Source of the DNA: Chaetorhynchus papuensis
Lineage: Eukaryota; Chordata; Aves; Passeriformes; Rhipiduridae
Assembly: GCA_013396525.1 (NCBI GenBank)
Contig: VWYX01000208.1
Location: forward strand, 369,611-433,610
Reading direction: 5' to 3'
Length of the DNA stretch: 64,000 nucleotides
This document shows positions 1-13,705 of this stretch, one piece after another. Every line of letters begins with the position of its first letter. The stretch's first letter is position 1. The translations under genes were made by a program, and so were the position numbers. The notes below the pieces were generated by a model. It searched no databases, was not told the origin of the DNA, and saw only the letters and a list, made by a program, of their open reading frames with translations.

Positions 1-3000
1 TACAAACAAGGAAAAAAGTGCCATTTAAAAAAATCTGCTATAAAATTACACAGGGAAAACAGGGAATGAACATTTAAAACGTAATCTTTGTACTCATTCA
101 CACCTCTTCAAGAAAAGCTGAAAACAAAATACAGCGTGGCAGATGGCCTTAGCACTGCAACGCTTCAGCATCTGGTAGCAGTAAGCCACAATGCCTGTGT
201 GCCTGTGTGTACACATACGTAGAAAGGGAGATCCAGATACACACGTGCACTCTCATACACTTCCACTTGTACACATGCACTTTGTATTTTAAACTCCAGT
301 GTAGAACCATTCCTAATGCAGATATAAATAGACCGCTGAGTCGGGAAACAGTTGGGATTGTATAAAAGAATCATTGTCGATAATTTCTTTTGAATGTTGT
401 TTAATGTCCACAGTCTAAAATAACTTCATCTCTTATATTTGAATCCCTTTAGAAAGTTAAAAATACAGCAAGTAGAATAACAGCACAAAAAATCACTGAG
501 GCACAAGTATTTGCAAATAACTTGGTTACGCAGATAACCCACAAAATTGTATTTTCTCAAGCACCATTTTTCATTGTGACAAACAGGATTCCCTATTTAA
601 ATAACTAATACACATGAGATACAATGGGGCTTTTTATGCAATTGCCCTCAGTGATTAAATTTATGCCTCGAAGTCAGTCCAACTCCAAAGAGAATAATGA
701 AATGGTAGTGAAGAATCCTCTTTGTCTCTGAATGAGAAGTAAACAAAGGCATACCTTTTTACAGACTGGTAGCCCACATTCATATACTTGATTTGACTGT
801 ACTCTAGGGCCTTCTTTTTAGAATTAAGGCTCATAGAAAGCTGTAAATATATATAGTATGTGTATGTGAAAGAATTAATTAATGACTTGCAAAACTTTCT
901 TTTTTTAAAATGTAACTGATGAACCCCAAATTAAAAATGCCCTTTTTGAATTCTGTACTCTCACTTTCCCTTTGGTTAGCATGTTTCAGAATGCATAATC
1001 CCCCAGCTCAACGGAACAACTTTCAGATACTAGAAAAAAGTATTTCAAAAGGTTTAAAAGTCAAGGTGGTACAGATCTGAAGACAGCAACAATATTTCAG
1101 TTTTGTAAACAGCAGTGGAGAAATTCTGGACAATCATGTGGTTAAAAGAATTTTGAAGGATTTATATATACAAAAGTATATAGGTGCACATGTATGTACA
1201 TGCATATGTCCACACATAGTCTGATCCTGCCCTTGCTGACTTTGGTGGAACAAAACACAATTCCACACATTTAAAATTGAAGTGTTCAGTGTGACTAATT
1301 ATTCCTACTGAACCAAGTTACGCTTGTGCAGTGACCACAGAATGGTCTTTAAGATAGCACGAAATTAAAGCTCTAATAAAAGGTAAAACTTGTGGTCAAT
1401 GCACATTAATGCAAAAGGACTTTCTTTTTGATTGCACCAGTATAGCTATGAGGGATGCCTGGTGTCATTTAACCCAATGCAAATCACATATGGTAACATC
1501 CAGACCTCTTAGTGCAAGCTGGAGCAGAGGGACACATGCACTTGTGATGTGAGAAGCAGAATAGAAAGGGGAAGAACTTAGCACTGAATTAGCTGTATTT
1601 TAGTCCCATTACTTCTCATTGTACTTCATTTGTGTGCACGGTTTATCCATATATTCTACGTATTAGATGAAAATGTCTCTATTAAATATTCAAGCACATG
1701 ACTGCATGTAAGAATATACTTCGTGAATACAAACCTTGAAAGATTGCCAGTGTTCAAAAACATCTGGACATAAATTCATCTAGTCCACATAATGCCAGAT
1801 TAAATGATGAATTTGAGCCAAATTGGACTGAACAACTCAAAAGTTTGCCAGGGGGCAAAAAAAAAAAAGCTTGTATAAACATATTTTTTTTATCTTTTTA
1901 GAAGAGTGATTTCAGAAGCATAGTTATGGTCCAGCCTGCAAGAATGAACTTCAAATTTCCGTCCTTACTCTATCAGGTCATGAGAATATTAAGATGCACA
2001 CTACACAGTAAGAAGTCCGTGAAATGGATGAACAGGAATTAAAATGTAAAAACTCAGTCTGTGAGAGTTGTTCTCAAGGTATACAGGATCATAGTGATAA
2101 CATCCCCACTGCAAAATACTGGTTTTAACTCACAACCTTGTATGTTTCATGAAGGACAACCTCATTTGCTTGCATCCTGGACTAAATTTGAGGACCTTGA
2201 GCCTGACATTGAGAAGAAAAATCAAAACCACCAAACCAGTCCAGTTATACCTCTCTAAGTAACCAGAGGAAACAGAGTACACTTAAAAGTAGTTATTCTT
2301 TCTGAAAATGTGTTATGGAAAAAGGTTAGGACAACCAAAATTTATTGTATCAGTACAGGTAGCTTTTTTTAAAAAATATGTGGAATTTAAGGAAGAATCT
2401 TTCCTACAAAATATTTAAACCTTCCTGCAGAATCCTATAGCACATACAGCAACAACACTCTACAATCTAATTAAAAGGCAACTGAAAGTTAAAATGCATT
2501 TATTCTTATCTGGCAGGTGTGCTAAATAGAGACAAAATCTACGTAACTTCTTGTGAATTTAACCCTTCTTATTCATGCTTATGCATTGGGTCAGAATGAA
2601 TATTGGGAAAATAGTAATAGCCATATTGTATGGATTAAAATACAGAGGGAAGGAAAGGACACCTAACCTGAGGCCTGTAAGAAATCCAGTACCAAAGACC
2701 TTTTATCCAAAAAGAAGCCACACCAATGCCTCCAACAGGTTGTGCCAACATGCAGGTCTAATAGCTCTCCCTTTTGGATACTGATGTGTGGTTAACTTTG
2801 GAACTATCACATGCAAACAGATTGTACAAAAACTGTATGCCTTTGAAATGTTTGTAGTATGCTCTGGTTTTACTTCTTTTCCTGTTTTGAAAAAGGAATT
2901 TTCTAAAGCTGTGTTCTTCTGTAAGTACACCCATTCAGCTTGAAAGGATTACAGCCAACAACCACTTTTCTTATTTGGTCTCTGAATTCCCTTTGAGAAA

Positions 3001-4648
3001 TTAAAAAGAAGAAATAATAAAAAAGTATAGTTGCTGTACCACAGATGAGAAGAAAAGAAATAATTGCTAAGGTTTTGGCAAAGCTTGCTTTCTCCAAACA
3101 TTTTCTTTCTCAGTTGGCTGCTTGATTAAATGAAGAATGCTTGGTAACTGCTATTTTCCTCTCCATTATGTATGTATATCTAGTCATATCCCCATACATA
3201 CATGGCAGTTTCATGGAGAGAAAAAATTTGTAGGGAAATACCAGAAGGGCAAGATGAAACAGAATCAAGTTCTTGTAACTAGATACATTACTTTAGCCTT
3301 CAGTGTATACAGAAGAAAGCTGGCTGGAACAACGATCCACTGCATTTACTTGTAGGAAACTGCTGTCCTCTGGCATGCTGCAAGCTGAATCACCAAAGAT
3401 ACCTACAGACCCTGCTGGAAAGTCACACACTGGTAAAAAACAACAAAACAGAACAAAAAACCCTCTGTTAATAAGTAGGATAACTATATAATGAAGTTTG
3501 TCCTAATACTTATGCATAGAACTGGAAATGGTTTTAAATCAAATGCACAGATAAAATAAATAAGCCTGCATATGAATGAATTAATTACATAACTTACTGC
3601 TTACCAAGGGAGGAATTTTCAGTTCTGTCAGAATCAAGTCTGAAGTAGAGCAGATTTCATTGCAACTAACACCTCCCCATTTAATGGGTGTTAAAATTGT
3701 GACAATTTTAAAAATAAACTTCATGCTTCTTTAACAAATTTCATCATATTGAACACAGGATGGAAGACAATAAAATATGGTAGAATGTATTTGCTGTAAA
3801 ATAGACCCTGGCACAGAAATTAGTAGCTTTTACAAGTGGCAGTAGTAAGCACAAAGAGTAACTGTTTTCAGACACACGATGGGAATCTTTTGGATAACAC
3901 GTTTACATACTGTGAGATGCCTCTTTGAAATTACAGGCTTTGCACTGGCTTTGCAATACACTGCTGAAGGACCAAGACATAACAGGGACTTCAAAGCACA
4001 ATAAATGTTAAGTGGATTCATCCTGTGTGGAAGGATAGTAAAAGACCTGGGCATTACTTGTGCCCTAAGATTAGGCTCACTGTCTTGTGCTGATCCTTTT
4101 CACAGAGATAACTTTCACCGTTCCCGAGCAGCATGCAAGCCCCTTAAGTACTTTTCATCTAGGCACAGACTAAGTTAAGTGCACACAGATGAGTTTGCAT
4201 CCAGGCAGTTTTTGCCATGGCAACGTGAAAAAATGAAATTCAAGACTGATGAAAACCAAACATGCGCAAAGCAAAATCAGTGGTTTGAATTATCTCAGGT
4301 CTCTGCCACAATATGTGCAGTGGGTAGAGTGGCACAAACATCACAGAGGGCACAATGGACTGTATTTCAAAGCAAATACACGAGCCAGAGGCTGTCTGAG
4401 CCCCACAGGCTAGAACTTAGGAAGCCTTCACCAGTGTGAAGACTGCACACGGGCCGGTTGTTACTGTCACCTGTGGCGACTGCCTGCCTCTCAACACCAA
4501 CCGCTCCACGAAGGTCTGAAAACTGTCTCCTCTTTGTGGAGAGTCAAATCTGTCATGACATGTCCCACCCAAATACACAGCTCAAGAACATCTGCCAAAG
4601 TTCACAAACTGTACACAATCATCCACGGAATCACCAGCTGTTACTTAC
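1..4648 (-). other. GLIS3: GLIS3 intron (3' part truncated by window edge)
   Basis: This is the intron after the likely penultimate coding exon. It is AT-rich with A- and T-runs, and short chance reading frames only. I looked on the minus strand for the expected Ser-rich C-terminal coding exon and found no match, so the terminal exon and 3' UTR are probably beyond base 1. Bases 4380-4520, just after the exon, are more GC-rich than the rest. I recognised no interspersed repeat. Confidence 0.7.
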
Positions 4649-4831
4649 CTTTGATACCAGAATGACCTGAAAAACTTCTATGGAAAATGCCAAGCCCTGC
4701 CTGGCCCACTGGTGTGGGAGCTAAGCAGTCTTCAACAGGAGGAACCATATTGCAAGAAACACTGTCTTGTATGTTCTTCTGAGTGTCAGCATAATGTGGA
4801 GGGCAGAAAGTCTGAAGCTGCCCATAAAAAC
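4649..4831 (-). CDS. GLIS3: GLIS3 coding exon, likely penultimate coding exon
   Basis: The exon is 183 bases: two bases completing a Gly codon, 60 codons, and one base of the next. It reads FYGQLQTFCPPHYADTQ, then an acidic and hydrophobic segment (MVPPVEDCLAPTP), then IFHRSFSGHSGIK. These segments match the distal C-terminus of GLIS3, where the transactivation activity and the site for E3-ligase interaction have been placed in mammals. Acceptor: CATTCTAG/GTTTTT. Donor: AAAG/GTAAGT, a consensus match. Unspliced reading would add two residues and stop at TAA, so intron retention would truncate the protein there. The rest of the family C-terminus (a short Ser-rich stretch and tail) needs one more exon, which I could not find in bases 1-4640. 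Confidence 0.95.
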
Positions 4832-7800
4832 CTAGAATGAGAAGAAGGCCGTCAGTAGAAGAGCGGGACAGAGATGCAAAGGATAGTATGATAAAATGAT
4901 AAAAACTTAACTGCCCTACCACCAGGTCTTCAATAATTTTAAACAAATAAAGCAGTATTGATATGATGCTCCCTAAAACTTCCTCAAGTTGCTACTGATT
5001 TCAAACACAATCTGCTACATGGACATCCTGATTCCACCATGACCTGTGAGAGGCCCTGACTGGCTAGAACCCAAAAGTTTTCAGGAAATTCCTCCCCCGC
5101 TGTGCAGTCCTGTGTCTGAACCAGTATACTCCAGAGTCACACTGTGCATCTACCTGAAAAAATCTAAGAAAATGCTCAATTCAAAATAAAATAAGATTAC
5201 CCAAGTAAAGTCTGAGTAAAATCCACAGGTCTATCACTGATGCCAAGACAGCTGGCTGATAGTAGTCATGCATAGAGACCCTGAGCAAAAATTTTCATGA
5301 TGGAAAAAGAGCACAGAAAAGTAATGTAACTTTCCTAGATACAAGTTCTTTGCACAATTCAGTGTCAATTACCCATCTTTCAAAATAGAGAGCTATAACA
5401 AGAAATAAGCATATGTAGTTCTCCTCCCCTCAGTTATTAAGCACTATTCAAAATGTCTTTGTGTGCATCTGCAGTGCATCAAGCTAAGGTGTAGAGGTCT
5501 TAGAACTGGAGCCCAACATCACACAGCAAAATTTCCTAACTTGGTGTCTTTGTTCACACGTGCCACAGCCAAGATAATCTACAATAGAGCTGAATGTAGG
5601 ATAACATGAAACCATACCCAATTCAGGGAGTAGATCTGACCATACTAGAGATATCTGTTAGGGAACTAATTGTAGCATCAGTTTTCTGCGTTTTCATGCA
5701 GCTAATAAAGTTCCAGCAACTGAACATTTCAGCTGCAACTCTGATTAAACTGTTTAAAACACACACATGCACAAGGTTACATCAGTTGTGTTTCTTTGAA
5801 TCAGTACACTACAGCCAAGATTCATTATGTCAAGGTACAGAACCAACAGCTACTTTGATGACACGACAGCATTACTTCCTTAGGAAAGTAAAATATTTTT
5901 GAATATGATAAAACAGCTGTAAGCTATAAGAATTGCTTCTAAAAGCAAGAAGTTCTTGTTTTTTATCACATAAAGAGCCTCGTCCTGAGAGACGCTGAAC
6001 ATCTAAAAAGCCCAGGCAGACAGCTCAGCTCAAATTCACACATGCAGTTGTGGTCCAGCTATGTTTGTAATAGCATCCTTATCCTATTGAACTGTTGTGG
6101 GCAAATATTTAATTACAGATACGTAACGAATGACTACCACAGTTATAATTTCCATAAGGTGGGAAGTTTCTGATGGACATCTATTTCCTACTCAGTCATC
6201 TCTCTGCCTGCCACAAGAAATAGAGAATATTTTCTCAAGAAAATCATTACAGTTGCCATTCAGAAATACACGCCATGCATGAGTAGCCTTTGCTGCTACG
6301 GCATGTAAAAATTCCAGCTGCCTTCAGTCTGAAATCCTTCAAGACAGTGTTTCTTTGTGGTATATCTCTGCATGTCCAATAGGCAAATTACACAAACACC
6401 AAGTAATCATGTGGTACCATCTGACTGGGAAGAACAAAAGGAAAAGAAAAAGTAAGAGAGAGATCTAAGTCACTATAGAGAGATACTATACTAAGAGACT
6501 GATCTGCAAATGTGAAAAGAATATAAATGTTTCCGTTTATTAAAATCTTATTATTTGTAATTTAAAGATAGCTGTTACTAGTAGAGCTGTCTGTATAGAG
6601 GCACTAATATAACAAACTCATATCAGCTAACAATTTTTTTAAAGAAATGACAATTTTTCTTTTTTTAAAATGAATACTTTGCATGATTTTTAAAATTTCT
6701 TTCATTACTCAGACAGCTCTGGTCATCAGCTTAACTGACAAACCCATGTGACCAGAGCTACAGACATAATTTTAAAGGAAAACCAGATTTCCAGTGCAAA
6801 AATGTTCACAGTATCAGACATACCAAAGCAAGTTATTCCCATGCCCAAAAAAGTTTTACCTTACTCTATACTACAAGCACAATAAATTTTCTCACAGTGA
6901 AGAGGGAACTTCTGTTGCTGTTCTTTTCTTTCCTACCCTGCACATCTCTTCTGGCCTGTCTCAGAGCAAGCAATACCTTATTCTTGCAGCTGCCTGTGTA
7001 CTGTAGATGCCTGTGTCTTCAGACACCTCTCCTGAGAGTAGTTTTTGATGGTTGAAAAGAATCACTAGCACAATACAGGTGCTGGGCCAATTGTTGCAGA
7101 TTGCCAGCACCTGTGCTGTCTTCTGTCTACAAACACATGTTGGTATACTAGCTGGGAAGTTGACATCCCAGTCTCCAGGTCAGGGCAGTTTCAGATTTGC
7201 TGAATGGCAATCCAGTAAAAGATATGACAATTTAATGAAGGGAAAAGATGAGCTTCACTTCTACAGCTCAGTGAGGCGTCTAACATCATCACTGCCAAAC
7301 ACTCCATGCAGCGAAGGATGTGGTGAATTTCACAAGAGCAAGAAAAGGGAATATTTAGTCGATTACGTTATATTAACTGAGGCAATAGAAAGCCCTCTCT
7401 GACATTATTGTGTAGTTGAAAATCACTCAGAACAAATAATGAAACTTAAACTGTAGACAATATTATTCCAAGGAAAAGAGGTTTCACAATAAAAGTAACT
7501 ATGAGATACAAGAAGGCTGTCAGTCTCGGATCTCATACATCATTTCTCTCTAAAGGATAGCACTCCAAGATCACCATGATCTTTTTAAGATGCTCAGGCT
7601 TTCAGAAACTGAGTCTGTTTAGAACTTGTTTTCTTCAAAAAGCTTTTGGGCAATGAAACTCTTTCGTCCTTGATAAAGCCAATTTAAATGTAACTGACAA
7701 GTTTAAGACTACATACTGAGGCAAATTGTCACCATTGTCTGGTAGCAGAATGAGCTGGGGGGACTATCGTTACAGCACTTTAAATCTTGAAAAGGCAGGT

Positions 7801-10123
7801 TATGAACTGCAGGAGATAGAAATTTAACAGAACTTCCCACTGCCACTTCTTCTATACAAAATAGTATGGTCTGGAGATAACTCCATGGTGTTTTTCTGCA
7901 TTGTAATGGTGGGACAAAGGAAGACAGCAATCTTTGTATTGCTACTGGGAAAACATGAACTCTTGAAAAATCTGCTTTTGAGACAGAAAGCTTAGGTAAG
8001 CCTTTAAGGCATACAGGATGAGACAGCTGTGCTTAAACTGGGGGGAGTACATTCTGACAAAATACCTTGTACAGTGACAATAGGTTACTTGACCTTTGAA
8101 AAAACATTTATTACCCACATTGTGGGTATTGAATTGCACTGTATTATATCTTTCAATACTAAAAAAAAAATTGGTTAATTAAAGTTTAGTCTACATTGTC
8201 TTCATACCGGTTTTAAGTGCCAAGATCTTTAAAATTTGAACTTTGAGTTGTTATCTATGTGCATGTAATTCCCATCAGCAGTGTCTATTTTCAATGTAGG
8301 CTTTCCTAGGAGAGTGAGGCAGACACGGTAATGCTAACATGGGACCAAGTATGGTACGGGTTTAAGGTCCAAGCCCTTGAAGTCAGCCATTTTTTGATCT
8401 CAGAAGATAGTATTAAACTGCATCTTAAATTTGGATGTTTAATAGGGCTTCAATTCAAATATGGTATTCACTCAGGTGAGGGTCTCTACTGGGCCTTCTT
8501 CTTATAAAGAATGATGACCCACATCTTTTGTCCTTTTAATTCCTCTTTGGACTTTAGGAGAAGGAGATGGGGACACAGTAGCATTGTTCTGGCCTGCCCT
8601 ACACAGAAGATGCCCAAGGAGACATGAAAGTTGCTGCACAGCCTGGTGCAAGTCCTGTGTGGAGGACAGTTAATACAGGGTGATTTGTGAACCCCTAGCA
8701 AGCAGGATTCCTTGGGAAGTCTTCTACTTTGGAGCAACTGGTTATGATCCCAGCTTCTAGGATTCCTAAAACTCCCATGACCACGAGAGGAAGAAGGTGG
8801 TAAAGCCATTTGTATAACTGAAAGACAATTTTTGTTCCAGGCAGGAAGAAAGACCTTAATGTCTAAATGCCTTTCCATCCAGATGAGTTCTTTCCAAATG
8901 TTCAGCAAAATACAGAATCAAGTAAAATGTTTTGTACTGTGGAAACAGAAGGGCTAACCTGATCCCTTCATGCCCTGCACTAGGGATTTACTGAACCTGT
9001 TCTGCCATGTTTTCACTTGTGTCGTGTGACAGTGAACTATATATTAATAAATTTCACCCTGTACTCTGTTGGCCATACATTATTAGTGAAAGCCAACAAT
9101 AACTGCTTACATCCATTGGTGAATTTCATGTTCTTCTAGTACTAATCAGTGCTGTAAGGAATTACTACTTTCTGGAAGAAAACCATCTGTCTCAGATGCT
9201 GCTCCTGTGTGGTCTAGTATGATAGGAAGAATGTAACAGGATTGGCACTTTCCTTTCTCTCCTTCACATTTATGAACTCAGGGAGATGCCTGTTTCCTCT
9301 CTTTGCTTAGAGAGACTGCTTTCATCAGTGGAAGAAAATTAAAGAAGCCTTGCATTTCCCAAGGTGTTTCCTATGATATCTACAATGACAATTCTCAGGA
9401 AACCTGATCAATAAGCAGAATCCTATGACCTTCAAAAGTCCAGTCTGCTATGTACCTTGTGTCTATAAATATGGCAAACCATATATTTAAACAGTTGAGA
9501 GGAAACAGCAATACTGCTGTCAACACACTCCTGAAATGTTAAGGTAATTAGCATTCAGTTTCCATACCAGCTAGGAAAAACAAAAAAACAAAACAACCCA
9601 TGAGCTGTTAATTTTCTTCTTGGCTACAGAAGAAATATACAGGATTGAAGAGAGAGGGAAGTCTTGTAGAAGCTGATTACACAGTACAAGTGGGAACACA
9701 GCTGCAAGAGTCTTCTGTGCTTACAGAAGAGGAATTCTCCATCTCCCCACAAGCGCAAGAGACAAAAATACCCTACCTCTTGAAAACCTGGTTAACACTT
9801 ATGTGCTACGTAAGGAGGGATTAGAAGTGTAACGTTAGAAAATTAAAAGCCATCATAGAATTTTTTTGCCATTCTGTTTCAAGAACAGGACTGAAAATCA
9901 GTCTGAAGAGAACCCTGTAACTTCATACCAGGATGAATAACAACTAGCTAAGGTAAAGAATTTTAAAGAAGTCTGAAGGCAGGGTTCTGGAGGCTGCTTC
10001 CCAGGGTCTTTCAAATGGAAAAGTGCCTTAAAAATATCAGTGCCAGTCCCTGAAGCACTTAGTTTGAAAACAAGCAATAGCAACAAACAACTAACACCAG
10101 TGATGAAGATTCTTCCTTCTCAC
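4832..10123 (-). other. GLIS3: GLIS3 intron, 5292 bases
   Basis: The intron is bounded by the donor at 10123-10122 (GTGAGA) and the acceptor at 4833-4832 (CTAG). It is ordinary AT-rich intronic sequence. A 140-codon open frame at 8486-8908 on the minus strand and a 116-codon one at 7052-7402 on the plus strand show no domain, conserved motif or splice context and look like chance. I recognised no CR1 copy. Confidence 0.75.
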
Positions 10124-10305
10124 CCTGGACGTGAAGGGCATTTGGCTGAAAAGAAAGGCTTTCTGATGGCTGGTATGTCTTCAGAGGCATTCCTGCAGGC
10201 TGTGGAAGCTGAGGAGGTTGTGGAGTCTGTCTCTGCATCATGGGATGTTGAATGGACATTCTCTGGGGGCTGATGTGATGAGGAGAAGGAGCTGGAGCAA
10301 CAAAC
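10124..10305 (-). CDS. GLIS3: GLIS3 coding exon, C-terminal regulatory region, part 2
   Basis: The exon is 182 bases: one base completing the Arg codon, 60 codons, then one base of a Gly codon. It begins FVAPAPSPHHISPQRM, passes through a Gln/Pro/Met-rich tract (residues about 16-38, including QTPQPPQLPQP), and ends SFQPNALHVQ. The SPHHISP.R start, LK.YQP middle and SFQPN..HV end align with GLIS3, while the Q/P-rich centre is clearly diverged from the mammalian sequence I recall. Acceptor: GAACTTCTAG/GTTT. Donor: CAGG/GTGAGA. Reading on through the donor stays open for about 20 codons before a stop, so an unspliced transcript would give a different short C-terminus. Part of the proline-rich transactivation region. 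Confidence 0.94.
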
Positions 10306-13300
10306 CTAGAAGTTCAAAGCCACAAAACCATAAAATCTCCAATACATAAGAGCTAAAGATTGTTTTTACTTTTTTAGATCACGTTAGTTACTTGCATAGA
10401 TACAGAGTTCCAAAATAACAGTGTGCAGCCCCAACAGAGATAACACGTTTTTAAATGGCGACATATCATTAGGTTTTACAACTGGGAAATTAGCAGGCTG
10501 ATTTGCCCCTTATCATAGAAAACTAATTTTAACCCATTCCTTCTGTGGGTGTGTCTAAGTCTTAATTGGAGGAGATACCTGATTTTGGAGGCACTGCCAG
10601 CTGTTGGTTGTAAGGCTTTGTATCAGCTTTATCTATCAATAAATAGCTGTTGTTCATCACTGACAGTGAGGGGTCAGTTCAAGTCATTGGTCACTGAGGA
10701 GTTAGGTATTAGGTTTCAGGCTCTAGGAATCTTTGTATGTTACATAGAGCTATTTGAAAATAAACAATCTGATGTCAATATAATGCAGATAAGGACAAGT
10801 GTTAAATTGCTTCCAGAATCTGACCCCATCAAAATGTTAATCTGGACTCAAAGTGTAAACTCACAAGCCTGGCAGAGGAAAGAATTCTTCAGTACAAACC
10901 GGGTGGTGCAGCTGCCACAGAGGTTCATCACCTCGGTGGTATATTTTGCACAGCTCTGTCACCACTGGCACTACAAGGATACACACTATTTCTAAAGATT
11001 TTACACCAGAGTTCTATGGAATTTAATTTTTTTACTGATTTTTTTCTGCATTTCCTTAAAACTGCATCCCTCAAAGTACATTACAGGTAGGTCATGTGAT
11101 TTTTTTGCAGACAGAAAGCTAAGGTTGTAAGAGCTCCTGTCTGCACCCCAAACCACCCACTAGACTGATGGGATCTGGCTAGTTACTGGAAGCTCAGGAA
11201 TGGCTCTCAGCCACTTTTACATCAATGAGAGAAGAGCTGGAAACGTTCTCAAACACCAAAAAAAGAACCATGATATTTCTGCAAGAGGAGGAGTGGAAAG
11301 TGATGTTGCAGATCAGCCTGTGTCTCCACCATTAAAAGCAAGCTGCAAGTCTGCTGAGAAGGAATACCCTTCTCCGTGTGCCGCTGCTAGCACAGTCTAC
11401 TGCTGTTCTAAAGTGTGGAGCTGTATGGCCCCTGTTGTCCTGAGACTGGACCTCAATATACTAGATGACTTTTTTTTTAATCTAATAAAAAGCATGTTTC
11501 TCCTGAAGAAGTGTAAGGAAGTTTTTATCACACCCTGAATACAACAGAAGGTGCGACTGCAGTAGTAGCTCTACAGAACACCTCTGGGCAGGGTCATCAT
11601 ACAGCTTATAAATGTATTTAAATCCAAGTCACTTGAGATATTTTATGCTGCAGCTAAGAATCTGTAAATGCTACACGTTACCTGCGTGACTTTGACTTAA
11701 TTCGAAAGGTATTTACTACATTGCTGGTGACCCATAATCTACATTTGGAGTGTAACAGGTGTCAAGATGAACTCTGGATGATGTACTGCCTATTCAGTTT
11801 TCTGTGAGAAGCACATTTTTAAGCATCTTAGGTAGGGTTTGGATGGTCCTGGTGCTGATGTGATATTAACTTCATAAACATATATTACTTCATCGATGCT
11901 ATAGGGATGGAGGAAATAAAGATGTCACTACTGAGCCATTGAGTCTTTAATGTGTCAAATATTTCATTTTTCCAGATTACTGATGCAGAGTAGACTGTAC
12001 TAGGGTTGAAGAGAACAAAGCATGCACATTATTTCACAATAATACTAGAGAACAATTTTTTTAGAAAGAGAAATCAGTAGTTATATTGTGATAAAAATAT
12101 CAGAGGTTTTTAAAAAGTGCTATAACTCTCAGTTATATGTCTCCCGAGAAATAACTGGAGTTATTTTTTTGTATAGGAATCACATAGAAAGACTGTTATC
12201 TCCTGCCAGAGATTGAGAGCCACACAGAGACAGTCTTTAAATACTATCATTATTTTAAAAATAATGGGATATCATGCCTTGTGTTTTCAAGATTAATTTG
12301 TGAAAATTAATTTCTGAAAAATTATTTTAACCAGTAGCTACTAACAGGGAAAAAATACTTTTCAAAACTCAAGTTGGAAAGCAGAGTTATACAGATTTTA
12401 CATTTGATTTACCATCTAAACAAATTCCCCCCGGTAATAATGCACTATACTATACAGCCAGACAGCACTCCTTTTTAGTAGATGTAAGTGGTCTTTATGA
12501 GGATTTATAAATCAGTTTATGAAACCCTGGCTCACCTATATCCACAATTATAGTTTTCTACTTTTTCTTTCCTTCTGCTCAACAAAAGAGAAACTTGTGC
12601 TTGCTGCAGCCTAGATTTGTTTCTGAACAAATCTCATTATATTCCTGGGAGAACAGCTAATTTAATTTTATTCCTGAAACACCTGGGAGCAGCTTGTAAC
12701 CACTTGGAAACTGCAATCAAGAACTGTGGTCAAGCTCAGGTGTCAATTCAATCAGGAACCAGCCAGATTTCCAGAAAGCTGCCCTTTCCTATGCTTGAGA
12801 GGTGTAAAATCTGAGCAGGAATGCTTCTGGAGCCATTAAGAAACTTTTTTCTTTTCAGATAGTTGCTGTGAACTGCTGGGGACTGACTAGATTTGGTAGT
12901 AAGCAAGACAGATGACAAAGTTACCAAAACTTACCTGTTTTGATGAGATTAGTTAAAATGCCCCATACAAAGGGGGTTTGTCAATGACCAGGACTGGTCA
13001 TGACTACATAGAAAAAGAGATTTTACTCTATCATTTCTTTACTGGAGCTGGCCCAGTCAACATTCACTACAACTACATGCACAACCTAAGCAATATGTAG
13101 AAAAGGAAGGGAAGAGGGAATCTAGGAGTAATAATATGCAGTATAAATAGTGCATTTATATAGTACTCATAACTGTTCATTTAGTTTATTTTATCATGGT
13201 TGGCCACCTACAAATAAATTCTGGGTGCTGTGGGCAAACAACCTCTTATGTCTCTGTAGCAAGGACATATATAAGATGTTTCTTCACATAGAATCCCAAG

Positions 13301-13705
13301 TGCTTTGCTACTCCTCAATTCATTTCACTGCAACCAAGTATTTTTTAAAAATATATTGAAAGAAAGGAAACTGTACGTGCATATAAAATACATAATTTAC
13401 CTACCATTAATCCATACTACACTATGGCACTAAATGCTACTAACATTAAATATTTGAGACAGTAACTATGTAATTATGTTGGATGTAGTTCCATCTTCAT
13501 TCTTGTTTTTTTTCTCAACTTTCTACTGTAAATTAAAGCATATGTCACCATTTAAACAAAATGAATCCTTATGGTAGCTACAGTTATGTTTCTGAAGTGG
13601 AACTTGAACATTTAAGCTGAAAACTTTGGTCTTTTCTTTTTTCTTCTGAGGCAACACTTTTCTTTGAACAACTTGTAAAACACAATTTATTGAGTTGCTG
13701 CTCTG

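Noticed and set aside
4380..4640. Possible extra GLIS3 exon in the GC-richer stretch after the 4.6 kb exon
   Set aside because: No minus-strand frame matches the expected C-terminus, and it follows directly on a strong donor site.
8486..8908. 140-codon minus-strand open frame
   Set aside because: It has no motif, no splice context and no family resemblance; treated as chance.
10549..10995. 148-codon plus-strand open frame
   Set aside because: It has no ATG at its start, no recognisable domain, and lies antisense in a GLIS3 intron; frames of this length occur by chance in 64 kb.
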